From Pirellulaceae bacterium (lineage in GTDB: Bacteria; Planctomycetota; Planctomycetia; Pirellulales; Pirellulaceae): a stretch of DNA of 64,000 nt. The notes under the pieces are model-generated. The model saw nothing but the letters and a program-made list of their open reading frames with translations. It did no database searches and was not told the origin of the DNA. Both the position numbers and the translations under genes were made by a program. Shown here one piece after another: positions 8,774 through 16,620 of this stretch (positions are counted from its first letter, which is position 1; each line of letters starts with the position of its first letter). The stretch lies in assembly GCA_029243025.1 (NCBI GenBank), contig JAQWSU010000006.1:473183-537182 (forward strand), read 5' to 3'.

Positions 8774-9451
8774 TCACTCCTTGAGCGCGAGACTTGGCGA
8801 GTGCGTGTCCACATTCAGCAACTCGGAAACGCGCTGGTTTACGGATCTACGAGCGATGGGAAACCACTCGGTTAACTCAACCGGCAACGCCGCCAGTTTG
8901 ACGCGTTGCATGACGTTATTCAAGCGGAATAGCAGTTTGGCATCCTGGGCGTAGTCATACAAGAACCGCACTTCGGAAAAGCGAGGCATCAGTAGCGCGA
9001 GTTTGGGGACAGGTTTGCCCGTCATTCGTTCAACCGTCCAAGCAACCATGGTTGGATCCAACGAATCAATTGCATCGTAGTAGGCCTCCAATCCCGCCGG
9101 ATCGGCCTGAATGAGCGCATCGTCGAGCAAGAGTTCGACCAGAATGTGCCCGAGGAAACTGGGACGCAGTCCATCATCGGGCGGCAAACGGTCACGAATT
9201 TCCACGGTAAAGCTCCACGATAATTCGGCAAAGGCTCGAGTTCGGTGAAACCAGTCGTCGTCCTGATGGTGCTTCAGAATTCCGGCAGCGATCGCGGCAA
9301 TTCGTTGATCTTTGCTATTGAGAAAGGGTCGAGCTAGTTTCGAGCGGGCGCGCACGCGCCGATCCACAACGTTTAACCAATCGGGGATCGCTGTCCCAGC
9401 TAAGAAATACGGGTGGTTGGTGAACGCTCGTCCGTGGGCGAAATAGTTCAT
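8774..9451 (-). CDS. Conserved hypothetical protein, AcpH-like N-terminus
   Basis: I do not recognise this 225-residue protein with confidence. It starts MNYFAHGRAFTNHPYFLAGTAIPDWLNVVDRR, is mostly helical, and has several His and Asp residues (HHQDDDWFH, GHILVELLLDDAL) that could bind a metal. The N-terminus and His/Asp spacing recall ACP phosphodiesterase-like helical proteins, but the similarity is weak. No signal peptide or membrane segment is seen. It ends where the epimerase begins, which suggests translational coupling, and it starts 38 nt after the HEAT-repeat lipoprotein. The three genes look like one operon. Confidence 0.7.
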   Translation of the reverse strand: MNYFAHGRAFTNHPYFLAGTAIPDWLNVVDRRVRARSKLARPFLNSKDQRIAAIAAGILKHHQDDDWFHRTRAFAELSWSFTVEIRDRLPPDDGLRPSFLGHILVELLLDDALIQADPAGLEAYYDAIDSLDPTMVAWTVERMTGKPVPKLALLMPRFSEVRFLYDYAQDAKLLFRLNNVMQRVKLAALPVELTEWFPIARRSVNQRVSELLNVDTHSPSLALKE

Positions 9452-9489
9452 CGGCTTTCAATCGATACCAACCGCACAATCTCGCGTCG

Positions 9490-10122
9490 TCAGGGCGCCG
9501 TGTTTTCGTCCAATTCGACGGTGACTTCGACATCATCGGAGTTGATGGAGTCGGTTTCCTCCAGCAAGCGAACCAGCGCGGGAATCGATTCGGCAGCCGC
9601 GGGTCCAATTTGGCCCAAAGCGCGAGTTGCCTCGCGTCGAACCCCTTCATTCTCGTCATCCAATAACCTTATCAAATCGGGGACGCCGATGACAGCTTCC
9701 GGCCCAATACGCGACAATACGCGACAGGCTAAAGAACGAACGACCGGATTAGGATCTTTGAGCGTTTTGATCAACTGGGGAACCGCCGCCGGTCCCATTC
9801 GACCGAGTGAATCGGCTGCCGTCTCTGAATCGCTCCACTCATAGTAAGGACGCAGAGCACGGACGCCGTTTTGAGCGGGAGATGTTTGCGAATCGGTCGT
9901 CTGGTCGGTCGTCTGGTCGGTCGTCTGGTCGGGGGTCGAAGAGCTATCCGGTTGCGCCGGCTCAGGTGGAGACAGATCAACTTGTTCCGTGATTTCAATC
10001 GAGGTCTGGTTCACTCTGCCTTGGGGCGGAGAAGTGGCCGATTGCCAGCCATTGCAGCCCATCACCGTCAGGCAAAACAGCCCCAGAGCCAGTCGGTGCA
10101 GATTGGAATGGCAACATTTCAT
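9490..10122 (-). CDS. HEAT-repeat lipoprotein
   Basis: The ATG at 10122 gives a lipoprotein signal, a hydrophobic stretch ending VMGC near residue 23, so the 210-residue product should be membrane-anchored. A linker follows with DQTTDQTTDQTT, encoded by three 12-bp repeats. The C-terminal half holds three HEAT/PBS-type repeats (SLGRMGPAAVPQLIKTL, VLSRIGPEAVIGVPDLIRLL, ALGQIGPAAAESIPALVRLL), which usually mediate protein contacts. An upstream in-frame start would hide the signal peptide, so it is rejected. It is the first gene of the likely operon running to 7914. Function is unknown. Confidence 0.8.
   Translation of the reverse strand: MKCCHSNLHRLALGLFCLTVMGCNGWQSATSPPQGRVNQTSIEITEQVDLSPPEPAQPDSSSTPDQTTDQTTDQTTDSQTSPAQNGVRALRPYYEWSDSETAADSLGRMGPAAVPQLIKTLKDPNPVVRSLACRVLSRIGPEAVIGVPDLIRLLDDENEGVRREATRALGQIGPAAAESIPALVRLLEETDSINSDDVEVTVELDENTAP
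9894..9929. repeat. Three 12-bp tandem repeats in the HEAT lipoprotein linker
   Basis: The unit CGGTCGTCTGGT occurs three times without a mismatch and encodes repeated D-Q-T-T on the minus strand. The multiple-of-three length keeps the frame open if copies are gained or lost. Confidence 0.9.
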
Positions 10123-10453
10123 GGAGAGCTCGGTTGGAACCTTCTCGGTAGCTTTGTTATCATCGAGCAAGCGGCAGCCAGCCGGTGTCATGAAAAACGT
10201 TCGGTTTCTCGTGGCCCCAGCCAGCTACGGGTCAATCATGGCCGTCTGGCACCTCTGTCAAACCGCCTATGCTTTTCAGAATTATACCGGACAGCTAGGC
10301 TTTTCCTGAGATTCCAGCCAGGATTGGCAAAAGCTGCCGTATCGATTGTGCCGCTTACCGGGAATGGTTGAGGGCTTCAGGGAAAATCTCGCAACGAATG
10401 GATTAGGTTTCCGCAATTGCCGTTTTTTATTTTTAGCCAAAGGGGGTGATCAC
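10123..10453. other. 331-nt divergent intergenic region
   Basis: It separates the minus-strand HEAT lipoprotein operon from the plus-strand ctpA-type gene, so promoters for both should lie here. The only distinct element is the strong Shine-Dalgarno stretch AGGGGGTGATCAC at 10441-10453. I could not assign promoter hexamers with confidence. Confidence 0.5.
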
Positions 10454-10459
10454 GTGCCG

Positions 10460-11857
10460 ATGAGGAACTTGGCGATCCTGTTTATCGCGTCCTTCGTTTC
10501 CCTGATTTGTTACGGTGAAGCGGGAAGAAATCGGTACGCGAACATCCTTTCAGAATCCATCGATAAAGTGGCCGCCTTTTATGTCGAGCCGGTTACTTCA
10601 CGGCAGCTATTTGAAAGCGGCATGAAAGGCATGCTCAACGATCTGGATCCCTATTCCGGATATATTTCGCCTCAACAACTCAGCGAATTTCAGGTTGACA
10701 TTCAACAAGAATTTGGCGGGATCGGCATCGAGGTTGGCATGCAGGATGATCGTTTGACCGTGCTGAGTCCCGTGCCGGGGACGCCGGCCTATAAGGCAGG
10801 TTTGTTGGCGGGTGACACGATTCTTTCCATCGAAGGGCAGGATACTACCGGTTTCTCTCTTCAGGACGCCGTTGAGTTAATGAGGGGTCCCCGGGGAACG
10901 CCAGTGAAACTGACCGTCTTGCATCGTGGTGACGAGGAGCCTGTCGAGTATTCGATTATACGTGACAAGATTCAAATCGAGTCGATTCGGGGTGACCATC
11001 GCTCGGATGACAGCGAGTGGGTATTTCAACTGACAGACGACCCACGGATTGGATACGTACGACTGACGAGCTTCGGTGATCATACAGCGGAAGACTTGGC
11101 CCAGCGGTTGGGTGAGTTGAAAGGAAATGTTGACGGACTCATTATCGACCTGCGCGGCAACGCCGGGGGGTTGCTCACCGCGGCGATCGAGATCTGCGAC
11201 ATGTTTATTCCCAAGGGTGAAATGATTGTCAGCACCCGTGGGCGAGATCCCAAAATGCAGCGCGAGTTTCTCGCAACGAAGGATCCCATTGTCGATCCAA
11301 AACTGCCAATTGTGATTTTGGTCGATCCGTTATCAGCCAGTGCAAGTGAGATCTTTGCCGCCTGCATGCAGGACTATGGTCGCGCAATAATTGTTGGTGA
11401 GCGGACTTGGGGTAAGGGGACCGTGCAGAATGTCATTGAAATCGAGGGCGGTCGAAGTGCCATTCGTTTGACGACCCAGACTTATTGGCGACCAAGTGGA
11501 CGCAATATTCATCGACATTCAGATGTAACCGAAGAGGATGAATGGGGTGTGAAGCCCTTGCCCGAGAACGAAGTCAGGTTGACGCCTGAACAACGGGAAG
11601 CGTTCTACAAGTATCGTCGAGATCGCGATATTTCGCCCAGCCTTGATGATGAGGGGGTCAAGGACAAGCTGGAGCTGCAAGATGCTGATGGGGACGATAC
11701 TGATGGGGACAATACTGATGGGGACAACGTGCAAATCGAGCTGGATGAGACAGTGGATCTCCAATTGCAGCGAGCGATTGAGGTGCTGAAGCAAGAAATG
11801 CCACCACGAGTCACGACTGCGATTGGAACGAATTCAGCCTTGCCGAAAGCAGCCTAG
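10460..11857 (+). CDS. C-terminal processing protease (S41 family, CtpA/Prc-like)
   Basis: CtpA-type proteases trim or degrade exported proteins. The product (465 residues) has a signal peptide (RNLAILFIASFVSLICYG). The CtpA N-domain with DPYSGYI follows, then a PDZ domain (GIGIEVGMQDDRLTVLSPVPGTPAYKAGLLAGD) and the S41 core. The core holds DLRGNAGG, the SASASE nucleophile block near residue 290 and the TWGKGTVQ lysine near 318. The C-terminus is acidic with repeated D-G-D-N/D-T. The very strong Shine-Dalgarno at 10441-10450 fits a GTG at 10454 (7 bases) even better than the ATG at 10460 (13 bases), so two extra residues are possible. Confidence 0.92.
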   Translation: MRNLAILFIASFVSLICYGEAGRNRYANILSESIDKVAAFYVEPVTSRQLFESGMKGMLNDLDPYSGYISPQQLSEFQVDIQQEFGGIGIEVGMQDDRLTVLSPVPGTPAYKAGLLAGDTILSIEGQDTTGFSLQDAVELMRGPRGTPVKLTVLHRGDEEPVEYSIIRDKIQIESIRGDHRSDDSEWVFQLTDDPRIGYVRLTSFGDHTAEDLAQRLGELKGNVDGLIIDLRGNAGGLLTAAIEICDMFIPKGEMIVSTRGRDPKMQREFLATKDPIVDPKLPIVILVDPLSASASEIFAACMQDYGRAIIVGERTWGKGTVQNVIEIEGGRSAIRLTTQTYWRPSGRNIHRHSDVTEEDEWGVKPLPENEVRLTPEQREAFYKYRRDRDISPSLDDEGVKDKLELQDADGDDTDGDNTDGDNVQIELDETVDLQLQRAIEVLKQEMPPRVTTAIGTNSALPKAA

Positions 11858-11984
11858 GGTTCTGGTAGTTGTCTTGGGATAACTACAAACCGTTTGGCGG
11901 ATTGCTGGTCCCCTTTATGGAGTCCGAGCAGATGATTAAACTCAGCAGCTTATTTGTCTGTTGTTTTGCCGTCCGTGGAGAATC

Positions 11985-12824
11985 ATGGTCAACAATCTGC
12001 CCCTAAAGACAATTGTTCACAATGGCCTGACCATCGAAGGTTATTCGCGCGCTGCCGTGCAGAGCTATTGGCGGATTCCAGAGTATAAAGTTGGTTTCGA
12101 TCTTGGTGCACAACCGTGGGATTTCATGGGTACTGGCACTTGGTTCGTGTCTCATACGCATCTAGACCACATCGCTGCCCTGCCGGTCTATGTCGCTCGT
12201 CGTCGTATGATGAAGATGAGCCCGCCCAAGATCTATCTGCCAAGTTGTGCCGTCGACAACGTAAAGCGGATGTTGCATTCCTTTACGCGGCTCGATCGAG
12301 GTAAGCTGCCATGTCATTTGATCGGTGTGGAATCAGGGCAGGAAATTGAGCTCTCGCGAGAATTGTTGGTGACAACACACGCGACGAAGCACACCCTACC
12401 CTCCTTGGGATTTGTGGTTTGGGAACGTCGAAAGAAACTAAAGCCCGAATACCAAGACTTGTCCGGTGAGCAGATTCGTGATGTGCGATTGAGCGGTAAA
12501 GAGGTCACCTTGGAACGGCGATATCCCAAACTCGCTTATTTGGGTGATAGCACGCCGGCAGGATTAGACGACAATCCGATCATGTATGAGGCAGAAGTGC
12601 TGATTGCGGAAATGACTTTTCTCGCTCCCGACCACCGCAAGCAAAATATCCATAAACTGGGACATATTCATCTCGATGATTTTGTTGCACGACGTGACCG
12701 ATTCGAGAATGATTTGGTGATCGCCGCTCACTTTAGCACGCGTTATCATCCGCGGCAGGTTGAAAGCTATGTGCAGAAGGCGTTTCCTGACATGATGGAC
12801 GGGCGGTTGCATCTTTGGCTCTAA
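11985..12824 (+). CDS. Metallo-beta-lactamase-fold hydrolase, RNase Z-like
   Basis: The 279-residue protein has the MBL signature HTHLDH at about residues 57-62, a later His ([11 protein letters not shown]), an aspartate ([11 protein letters not shown]) and [11 protein letters not shown] near the C-terminus. That combination is typical of the RNase Z/ElaC branch, which cuts tRNA 3' trailers. The usual C-terminal His-containing motif (AHFSTRYHP) is present. The exosite arm of true RNase Z is not obvious, so another phosphodiesterase role is possible. The ATG at 11985 has GGAG four bases upstream and removes a non-conserved extension. The HemW-like gene follows after 28 nt, probably in the same operon. 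Confidence 0.82.
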   Translation: MVNNLPLKTIVHNGLTIEGYSRAAVQSYWRIPEYKVGFDLGAQPWDFMGTGTWFVSHTHLDHIAALPVYVARRRMMKMSPPKIYLPSCAVDNVKRMLHSFTRLDRGKLPCHLIGVESGQEIELSRELLVTTHATKHTLPSLGFVVWERRKKLKPEYQDLSGEQIRDVRLSGKEVTLERRYPKLAYLGDSTPAGLDDNPIMYEAEVLIAEMTFLAPDHRKQNIHKLGHIHLDDFVARRDRFENDLVIAAHFSTRYHPRQVESYVQKAFPDMMDGRLHLWL

Positions 12825-12852
12825 ATCATGGACCTAAGCAATGAGCAGCTGA

Positions 12853-13998
12853 GTGACCCAAGCATCCCCCCCTCCAGTCACGCCACGTGCTGCCTATGTG
12901 CATGTGCCCTTTTGCCGGCATCGCTGCGGTTATTGTAACTTTACCCTGATCGCTGGACGCGATGATCTTATTGCCTCCTACCTGGAGGCTCTGGAAATCG
13001 AACTTTCCACCTTGGATCTACCTCAACAGGTCGATACCCTGTTTGTGGGAGGTGGCACGCCGTCCCATTTGGCTCCGACTGATCTAGAACAGTTGTTGAA
13101 GCTCGTTACCCATTGGTTCCCTCTCAGCGACCAAGCTGAATTTACGGTGGAAGCAAATCCATCTGATGTGGCGCCCGATCGTATTAAAGTCATGAGCCGC
13201 GCCGGCGTGAATCGGATCAGCTTGGGCATCCAGTCATTCGATGATGACAAACTGTATATCCTCGAACGTGATCATCGTCTGTTGGATATTCAACGAGCCG
13301 TTCATGTCGTCCGACAAGAAATCGACAATCTTTGCCTCGACTTAATCTTTGGTGTGCCCGGTGAATCTCGGGACGTATGGAGACGAGATTTGCAAGCGGC
13401 GATCTTGCTGGAACCACAGCATCTTTCCACTTATGGATTGACGTTTGAAAAAGGCACGCCCTTTTGGTCGCGTCGCGAGAAACAACAGCTGAATTCGATT
13501 AGCGAATCTGACGAAGCATGGATGTACGAATTCGGCATGGATACCCTGAAGGCGGCAGGTTTTGAACACTATGAGATTTCCAATTTTGCGAAATCCGGAT
13601 TTCGCAGTCTTCATAATCAAACCTACTGGACGGGTGATCCCTATTTCGCCGCTGGACCCGGTGCTGCTCGCTTTCTGAACGGGCGGCGCGAAACTAATTA
13701 TCGCAGTACCACGACCTACTTGAATCGCGTTTTGACAGGGCAGCCGCATGTGGCAGAATCCGAGCAACTGTCGGACGAGCAACTGGCTCGGGAACAATTG
13801 GTATTTGGCCTGCGGCGAATCCAAGGCGTTCATCGGGTGAACTTTCACCAGCGCACGGGTTTTGAAATCGAGCAGCTGGTTGGGGACGTGCTGTCAAAAT
13901 ACTTGCAGCGAGGGTGGTTGGTGTGGCAAGCTGGATCGCTGCGTCTGACTCGCGCTGGACTACTGTTCAGCGATTCGATCTGGCCAGATTTCTTTTAG
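12853..13998 (+). CDS. hemW: HemW-like radical SAM protein
   Basis: The 381-residue protein belongs to the HemN/HemW radical SAM family. The cluster-binding Cys are C21, C25 and C28 (CRHRCGYC), followed by a phenylalanine two residues on. DTLFVGGGTPS, EANPSD, RISLGIQSFDD and the HYEISNFAKSGFRSLHNQTYW block follow. Many proteins once called oxygen-independent coproporphyrinogen oxidase are HemW heme chaperones; this one has the HNQxYW signature of the HemW branch and its length. Translation starts at a GTG. No ATG is available before the conserved region. The Cys pattern favours HemW over HemN. Confidence 0.85.
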   Translation: MTQASPPPVTPRAAYVHVPFCRHRCGYCNFTLIAGRDDLIASYLEALEIELSTLDLPQQVDTLFVGGGTPSHLAPTDLEQLLKLVTHWFPLSDQAEFTVEANPSDVAPDRIKVMSRAGVNRISLGIQSFDDDKLYILERDHRLLDIQRAVHVVRQEIDNLCLDLIFGVPGESRDVWRRDLQAAILLEPQHLSTYGLTFEKGTPFWSRREKQQLNSISESDEAWMYEFGMDTLKAAGFEHYEISNFAKSGFRSLHNQTYWTGDPYFAAGPGAARFLNGRRETNYRSTTTYLNRVLTGQPHVAESEQLSDEQLAREQLVFGLRRIQGVHRVNFHQRTGFEIEQLVGDVLSKYLQRGWLVWQAGSLRLTRAGLLFSDSIWPDFF

Positions 13999-14179
13999 GT
14001 CGACCCATCCAATGCGATGTTTCAGCATGACCGGTCTGTGGAGATAACCCAGTAAAAATGTGCTGACGATCGGAGACAACTTCAGCGAAGAATAAGAGAG
14101 AAATTTGACCAAGATCCGCTCCGTTCAGACGAATAACAGGAATCAGGCCCAGCCCCTTTTCTCGGGAAGGAATGAATAA

Positions 14180-14866
14180 ATGAACTCAACTCCAGAAGCC
14201 GTAAGCTGTTGCCGAGACGAGTCCGAAGCGGCCGAGTCGGATCGGTTCGTTGTTTTTGAAAAACTTATTGACTGGCTGATCAGCTCTCATCCAGAGCAGA
14301 TTCGTGATGACGTACGAAAATTGCGGGAACGATATCCGGAGGCTGCTGATGAAGAATTAGTAGAAAAACTGGTCAGCATCAAATCGATCAAAAATGGTTG
14401 GGTTGGAGCTGCGACAGGTGTGCCCGGATTCTTGGCGCTCCCCGTTGCGCTCCCCGTCGACCTGCTTGCTTCCTGGAAGATTCAAATCAATTTGGCGATG
14501 TGCATTGCACATATTTACGGTAATGCTCTCGATCGTCGTGACGTGGAGCAACTGAAGACCGACATTCTCGCGATTATGGCTGGTTCAAGCAGCGAGGAGC
14601 CGATCGAAGTGATGGGTGTTGAAATTGATCAAGTGACTCAGCAGTCGGTTCGTCGCTATCTGACGCGCGAAGCGACCATCGAACTTTGGAAACATCTCGG
14701 GTTGCGCATGATCAGGAGGACCGGTTCCCGGTCGTTGGTGGGTCTTGCCAAAGTCGTACCGTTGGTTGGAGCACCAATCGGCTTCGCATTCGACTATGCC
14801 GCCACGCGTCGCATCGGAGAAAATGCTCGTCAATATTATGAGCGAGATAGCCGCGTGACGGTTTAA
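14180..14866 (+). CDS. EcsC-like protein
   Basis: This 228-residue protein resembles the EcsC family: GAATGVPGFLALPVALPVDLLASWKIQINLAMCIAHIYG is a moderately hydrophobic segment (about residues 75-115), and the C-terminus carries GSRSLVGLAKVVPLVGAPIGFAFDYAATRRIGENARQYY. EcsC proteins often sit at membranes and have no known enzymatic activity. There is no signal peptide. The start has GGAAGGA about nine bases upstream. It is followed by a strong hairpin terminator and faces the selenoprotein gene tail to tail. Confidence 0.75.
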   Translation: MNSTPEAVSCCRDESEAAESDRFVVFEKLIDWLISSHPEQIRDDVRKLRERYPEAADEELVEKLVSIKSIKNGWVGAATGVPGFLALPVALPVDLLASWKIQINLAMCIAHIYGNALDRRDVEQLKTDILAIMAGSSSEEPIEVMGVEIDQVTQQSVRRYLTREATIELWKHLGLRMIRRTGSRSLVGLAKVVPLVGAPIGFAFDYAATRRIGENARQYYERDSRVTV

Positions 14867-14935
14867 CTGCCCGAGTCCATTCGTTGCCGTTGCTTCGTTG
14901 GGTTAGCTGGCAAGGGGGCTGCCCAGCGGCGGGAA

Positions 14936-14977
14936 AAGCCACGCGAGTATCGTGTCGTGTGGCTTGTGTTTTACTTT
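14936..14977 (+). terminator. Terminator between EcsC-like gene and the selenoprotein gene
   Basis: An 11-bp stem (14936-14946 with 14955-14965, one G-U pair, 8-nt loop) is followed by GTGTTTTACTTT. It lies between two convergent genes; the T-rich tail favours the plus-strand transcript. Confidence 0.65.
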
Positions 14978-14981
14978 GGAT

Positions 14982-15329
14982 CTAGCAAAAAAGCTCTTCG
15001 TACGTTTCCTCGTTGAATCCGACCATCAGCGTCTTGCCTTTTCGCAGGGTCGGTGCTCGGAGATTGCCCGTCGGGCCAAGGAGTAGTTTTTTGATCTCGT
15101 CGATGCTGGGTTTATCCTTTTTTAAATTGAGATGGACAACCTTTTTACCTTTGGCGGAATAGAGCTGATTGACTTGCTTCAGCAAGTCAAGTGCTCTGTC
15201 CTCTTTATAGGTGTCTTTTCTCGCATCGACCTCGACGGTCGCCTCAAGACCTGCATCCGCAAGGAACTCTTGCGTTTTCCCGCAGGTCTTTCAGCCAGGC
15301 CGGTGGTAACTCCAATCGATTTTCGCCAT
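14982..15329 (-). CDS. Probable selenoprotein: ArsC/Spx-like thioredoxin-fold protein with U-x-x-C
   Basis: The frame from the ATG at 15329 to the stop at 14982 encodes 115 residues with a single in-frame TGA at 15293-15291. Read as selenocysteine, the start is MAKIDWSYHRPG-U-KTCGKTQEFLADAG, which puts Sec at the first redox position of a CxxC motif. The rest fits the ArsC/Spx family, ending GNLRAPTLRKGKTLMVGFNEETY. Three points support Sec: homology-like sequence continues on both sides of the TGA, TGA replaces exactly the catalytic Cys, and a perfect two-part hairpin starts at the next base. GAGAGGA lies about ten bases before the ATG. Likely role: a thiol-disulfide or arsenate-type reductase; the substrate is unknown. 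Simple stop-to-stop annotation would keep only the last 67 codons from a TTG. Confidence 0.85.
15246..15290 (-). promoter_or_regulatory. Bacterial SECIS-type hairpin
   Basis: It begins directly after the TGA. The lower stem is 9 perfect pairs (15290-15282 with 15254-15246). An internal loop of 7 and 3 nt follows, then an upper stem of 6 perfect pairs (15274-15269 with 15263-15258) and the loop AGUUC with GU in it. The UGA-to-loop distance is 22 nt. Known bacterial SECIS elements share this place, size and a G early in the loop; they recruit SelB with Sec-tRNA. Confidence 0.82.
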
Positions 15330-15368
15330 CGCTTATGTCCTCTCGAAAACTGTTTAAGAATACCTATG

Positions 15369-15398
15369 ATGATACAGTCGGGCAGGCGGAAACAGCAA
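15369..15398 (-). promoter_or_regulatory. Possible promoter of the selenoprotein gene
   Basis: On the minus strand TTGCTG (15398-15393) and TATCAT (15374-15369) are 18 bases apart, in the 128-nt divergent gap before mutY. The match is moderate. Confidence 0.35.
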
Positions 15399-15457
15399 TG
15401 TGGCAGCGCCGTTTCGTTGACTTAGCAGGCTTTAGAATTGAGCTGTTGGACGGGTGA

Positions 15458-16552
15458 ATGAGTATTGCCGAAGATTTACCGGCACTCCCGGATGAGGAAT
15501 GGAATCGGCGTTTTCGTCGTCGGTTGCTGGGCTGGTTTCGGAAAAATGCCCGCGATCTGCCGTGGCGTCGCTCGCAGGATCCTTACCCGATTTGGGTGAG
15601 CGAGATCATGCTGCAGCAAACCCAAGTGGAAACGGTCAAACCGTATTTTAAGCGATTTATCGAGCGTTTCCCCAACGTCCTGGCCCTTGCGAAGGCTGAC
15701 GAGCAAGAGGTGCTGCAGTTGTGGGAAGGACTTGGTTACTACCGTCGAGCACGTCAATTGCACCGTGCGGCCAAAATCGTTCGGGATGAATATCAGGGAC
15801 AATTTCCGCGGGATCCGGTTGATGTGATCGCGTTACCAGGAATTGGTCGCTACACGGCGGGGGCCATTCTTTCGATCGCCTTTGATGATCGTCAGCCGAT
15901 TGTCGAAGGAAATACGATTCGAGTTTACAGTCGTCTGCTTGCCTATCAACAAGATCCACGTTCCTCGGCCGGACAACGGCTCTTATGGGCTTTTGCCGCC
16001 TCAATTCTGCCACAACGCAAGGCGGGCCAACTCAATCAAGCGTTGATGGAGTTGGGCAGCGAACTGTGTCGTCCGCGATCACCGCAGTGCGATTGCTGCC
16101 CAGTCAACGAACTGTGCCCAACCAACGCTCACGGTTGGCAAGAAAAGATTCCGGTGGCTGGAAAGAAAGTCGCCTACGAAGATTTGCACGAGGTTGCTGT
16201 CGTGGTGCAACGTCGCGGTATGATCTTGATCCGTCAGTGTGCCGAAGGTGAACGGTGGGCTGGACTTTGGGACTTTCCTCGATTTTCGGTCAGAGAGGGG
16301 CAGAGCCTGCCTGCACAGATCCCTGAACAAGTGCGGGGACTCACGGGTGTTACGGTGGGCGGTTGCCGTTTGCTAACCGAGATGAAGCATGTAGTGACGC
16401 GCTACCGGATCACGCTTAGCTGTTTTCAAGCGGATTATCAATCGGGTCGCAAACTTCCCGGAACCGATTGCCAGTGGATTAAGCCAAATCAGCTGTCTGA
16501 CTTTCCGCTCAGTGTCACCGGACGCAAGATAAGCAAGATGGTCAAAAGTTGA
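15458..16552 (+). CDS. mutY: Adenine DNA glycosylase MutY
   Basis: MutY removes adenine mispaired with 8-oxoguanine. The 364-residue protein has WVSEIMLQQTQV with the catalytic Glu. The helix-hairpin-helix ALPGIGRYTAGAIL is near residue 125. The 4Fe-4S cysteines have the exact C-x6-C-x2-C-x5-C spacing (CRPRSPQC, then C and C) near 203-219. A NUDIX-like C-terminal domain for 8-oxoG recognition follows. The residue matching E. coli Asp138 (usually D-G-N) is Glu here (VEGNTIRV). It is transcribed divergently from the selenoprotein gene with 128 nt between the starts. Confidence 0.95.
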   Translation: MSIAEDLPALPDEEWNRRFRRRLLGWFRKNARDLPWRRSQDPYPIWVSEIMLQQTQVETVKPYFKRFIERFPNVLALAKADEQEVLQLWEGLGYYRRARQLHRAAKIVRDEYQGQFPRDPVDVIALPGIGRYTAGAILSIAFDDRQPIVEGNTIRVYSRLLAYQQDPRSSAGQRLLWAFAASILPQRKAGQLNQALMELGSELCRPRSPQCDCCPVNELCPTNAHGWQEKIPVAGKKVAYEDLHEVAVVVQRRGMILIRQCAEGERWAGLWDFPRFSVREGQSLPAQIPEQVRGLTGVTVGGCRLLTEMKHVVTRYRITLSCFQADYQSGRKLPGTDCQWIKPNQLSDFPLSVTGRKISKMVKS

Positions 16553-16620
16553 CGTTTCCTGGCAGGGTATTCCAACCGTTTGAGAGTGCTTGTCTTAGAG
16601 TGCTTGAGTTGTCGGCCTTG

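Noticed and set aside
14982..15185. A 67-residue ORF starting at TTG as the full ArsC-like gene
   Set aside because: It lacks the redox site and N-terminus of the fold. The frame continues through the TGA with family-like sequence and a SECIS-type hairpin, so this is only the 3' part.
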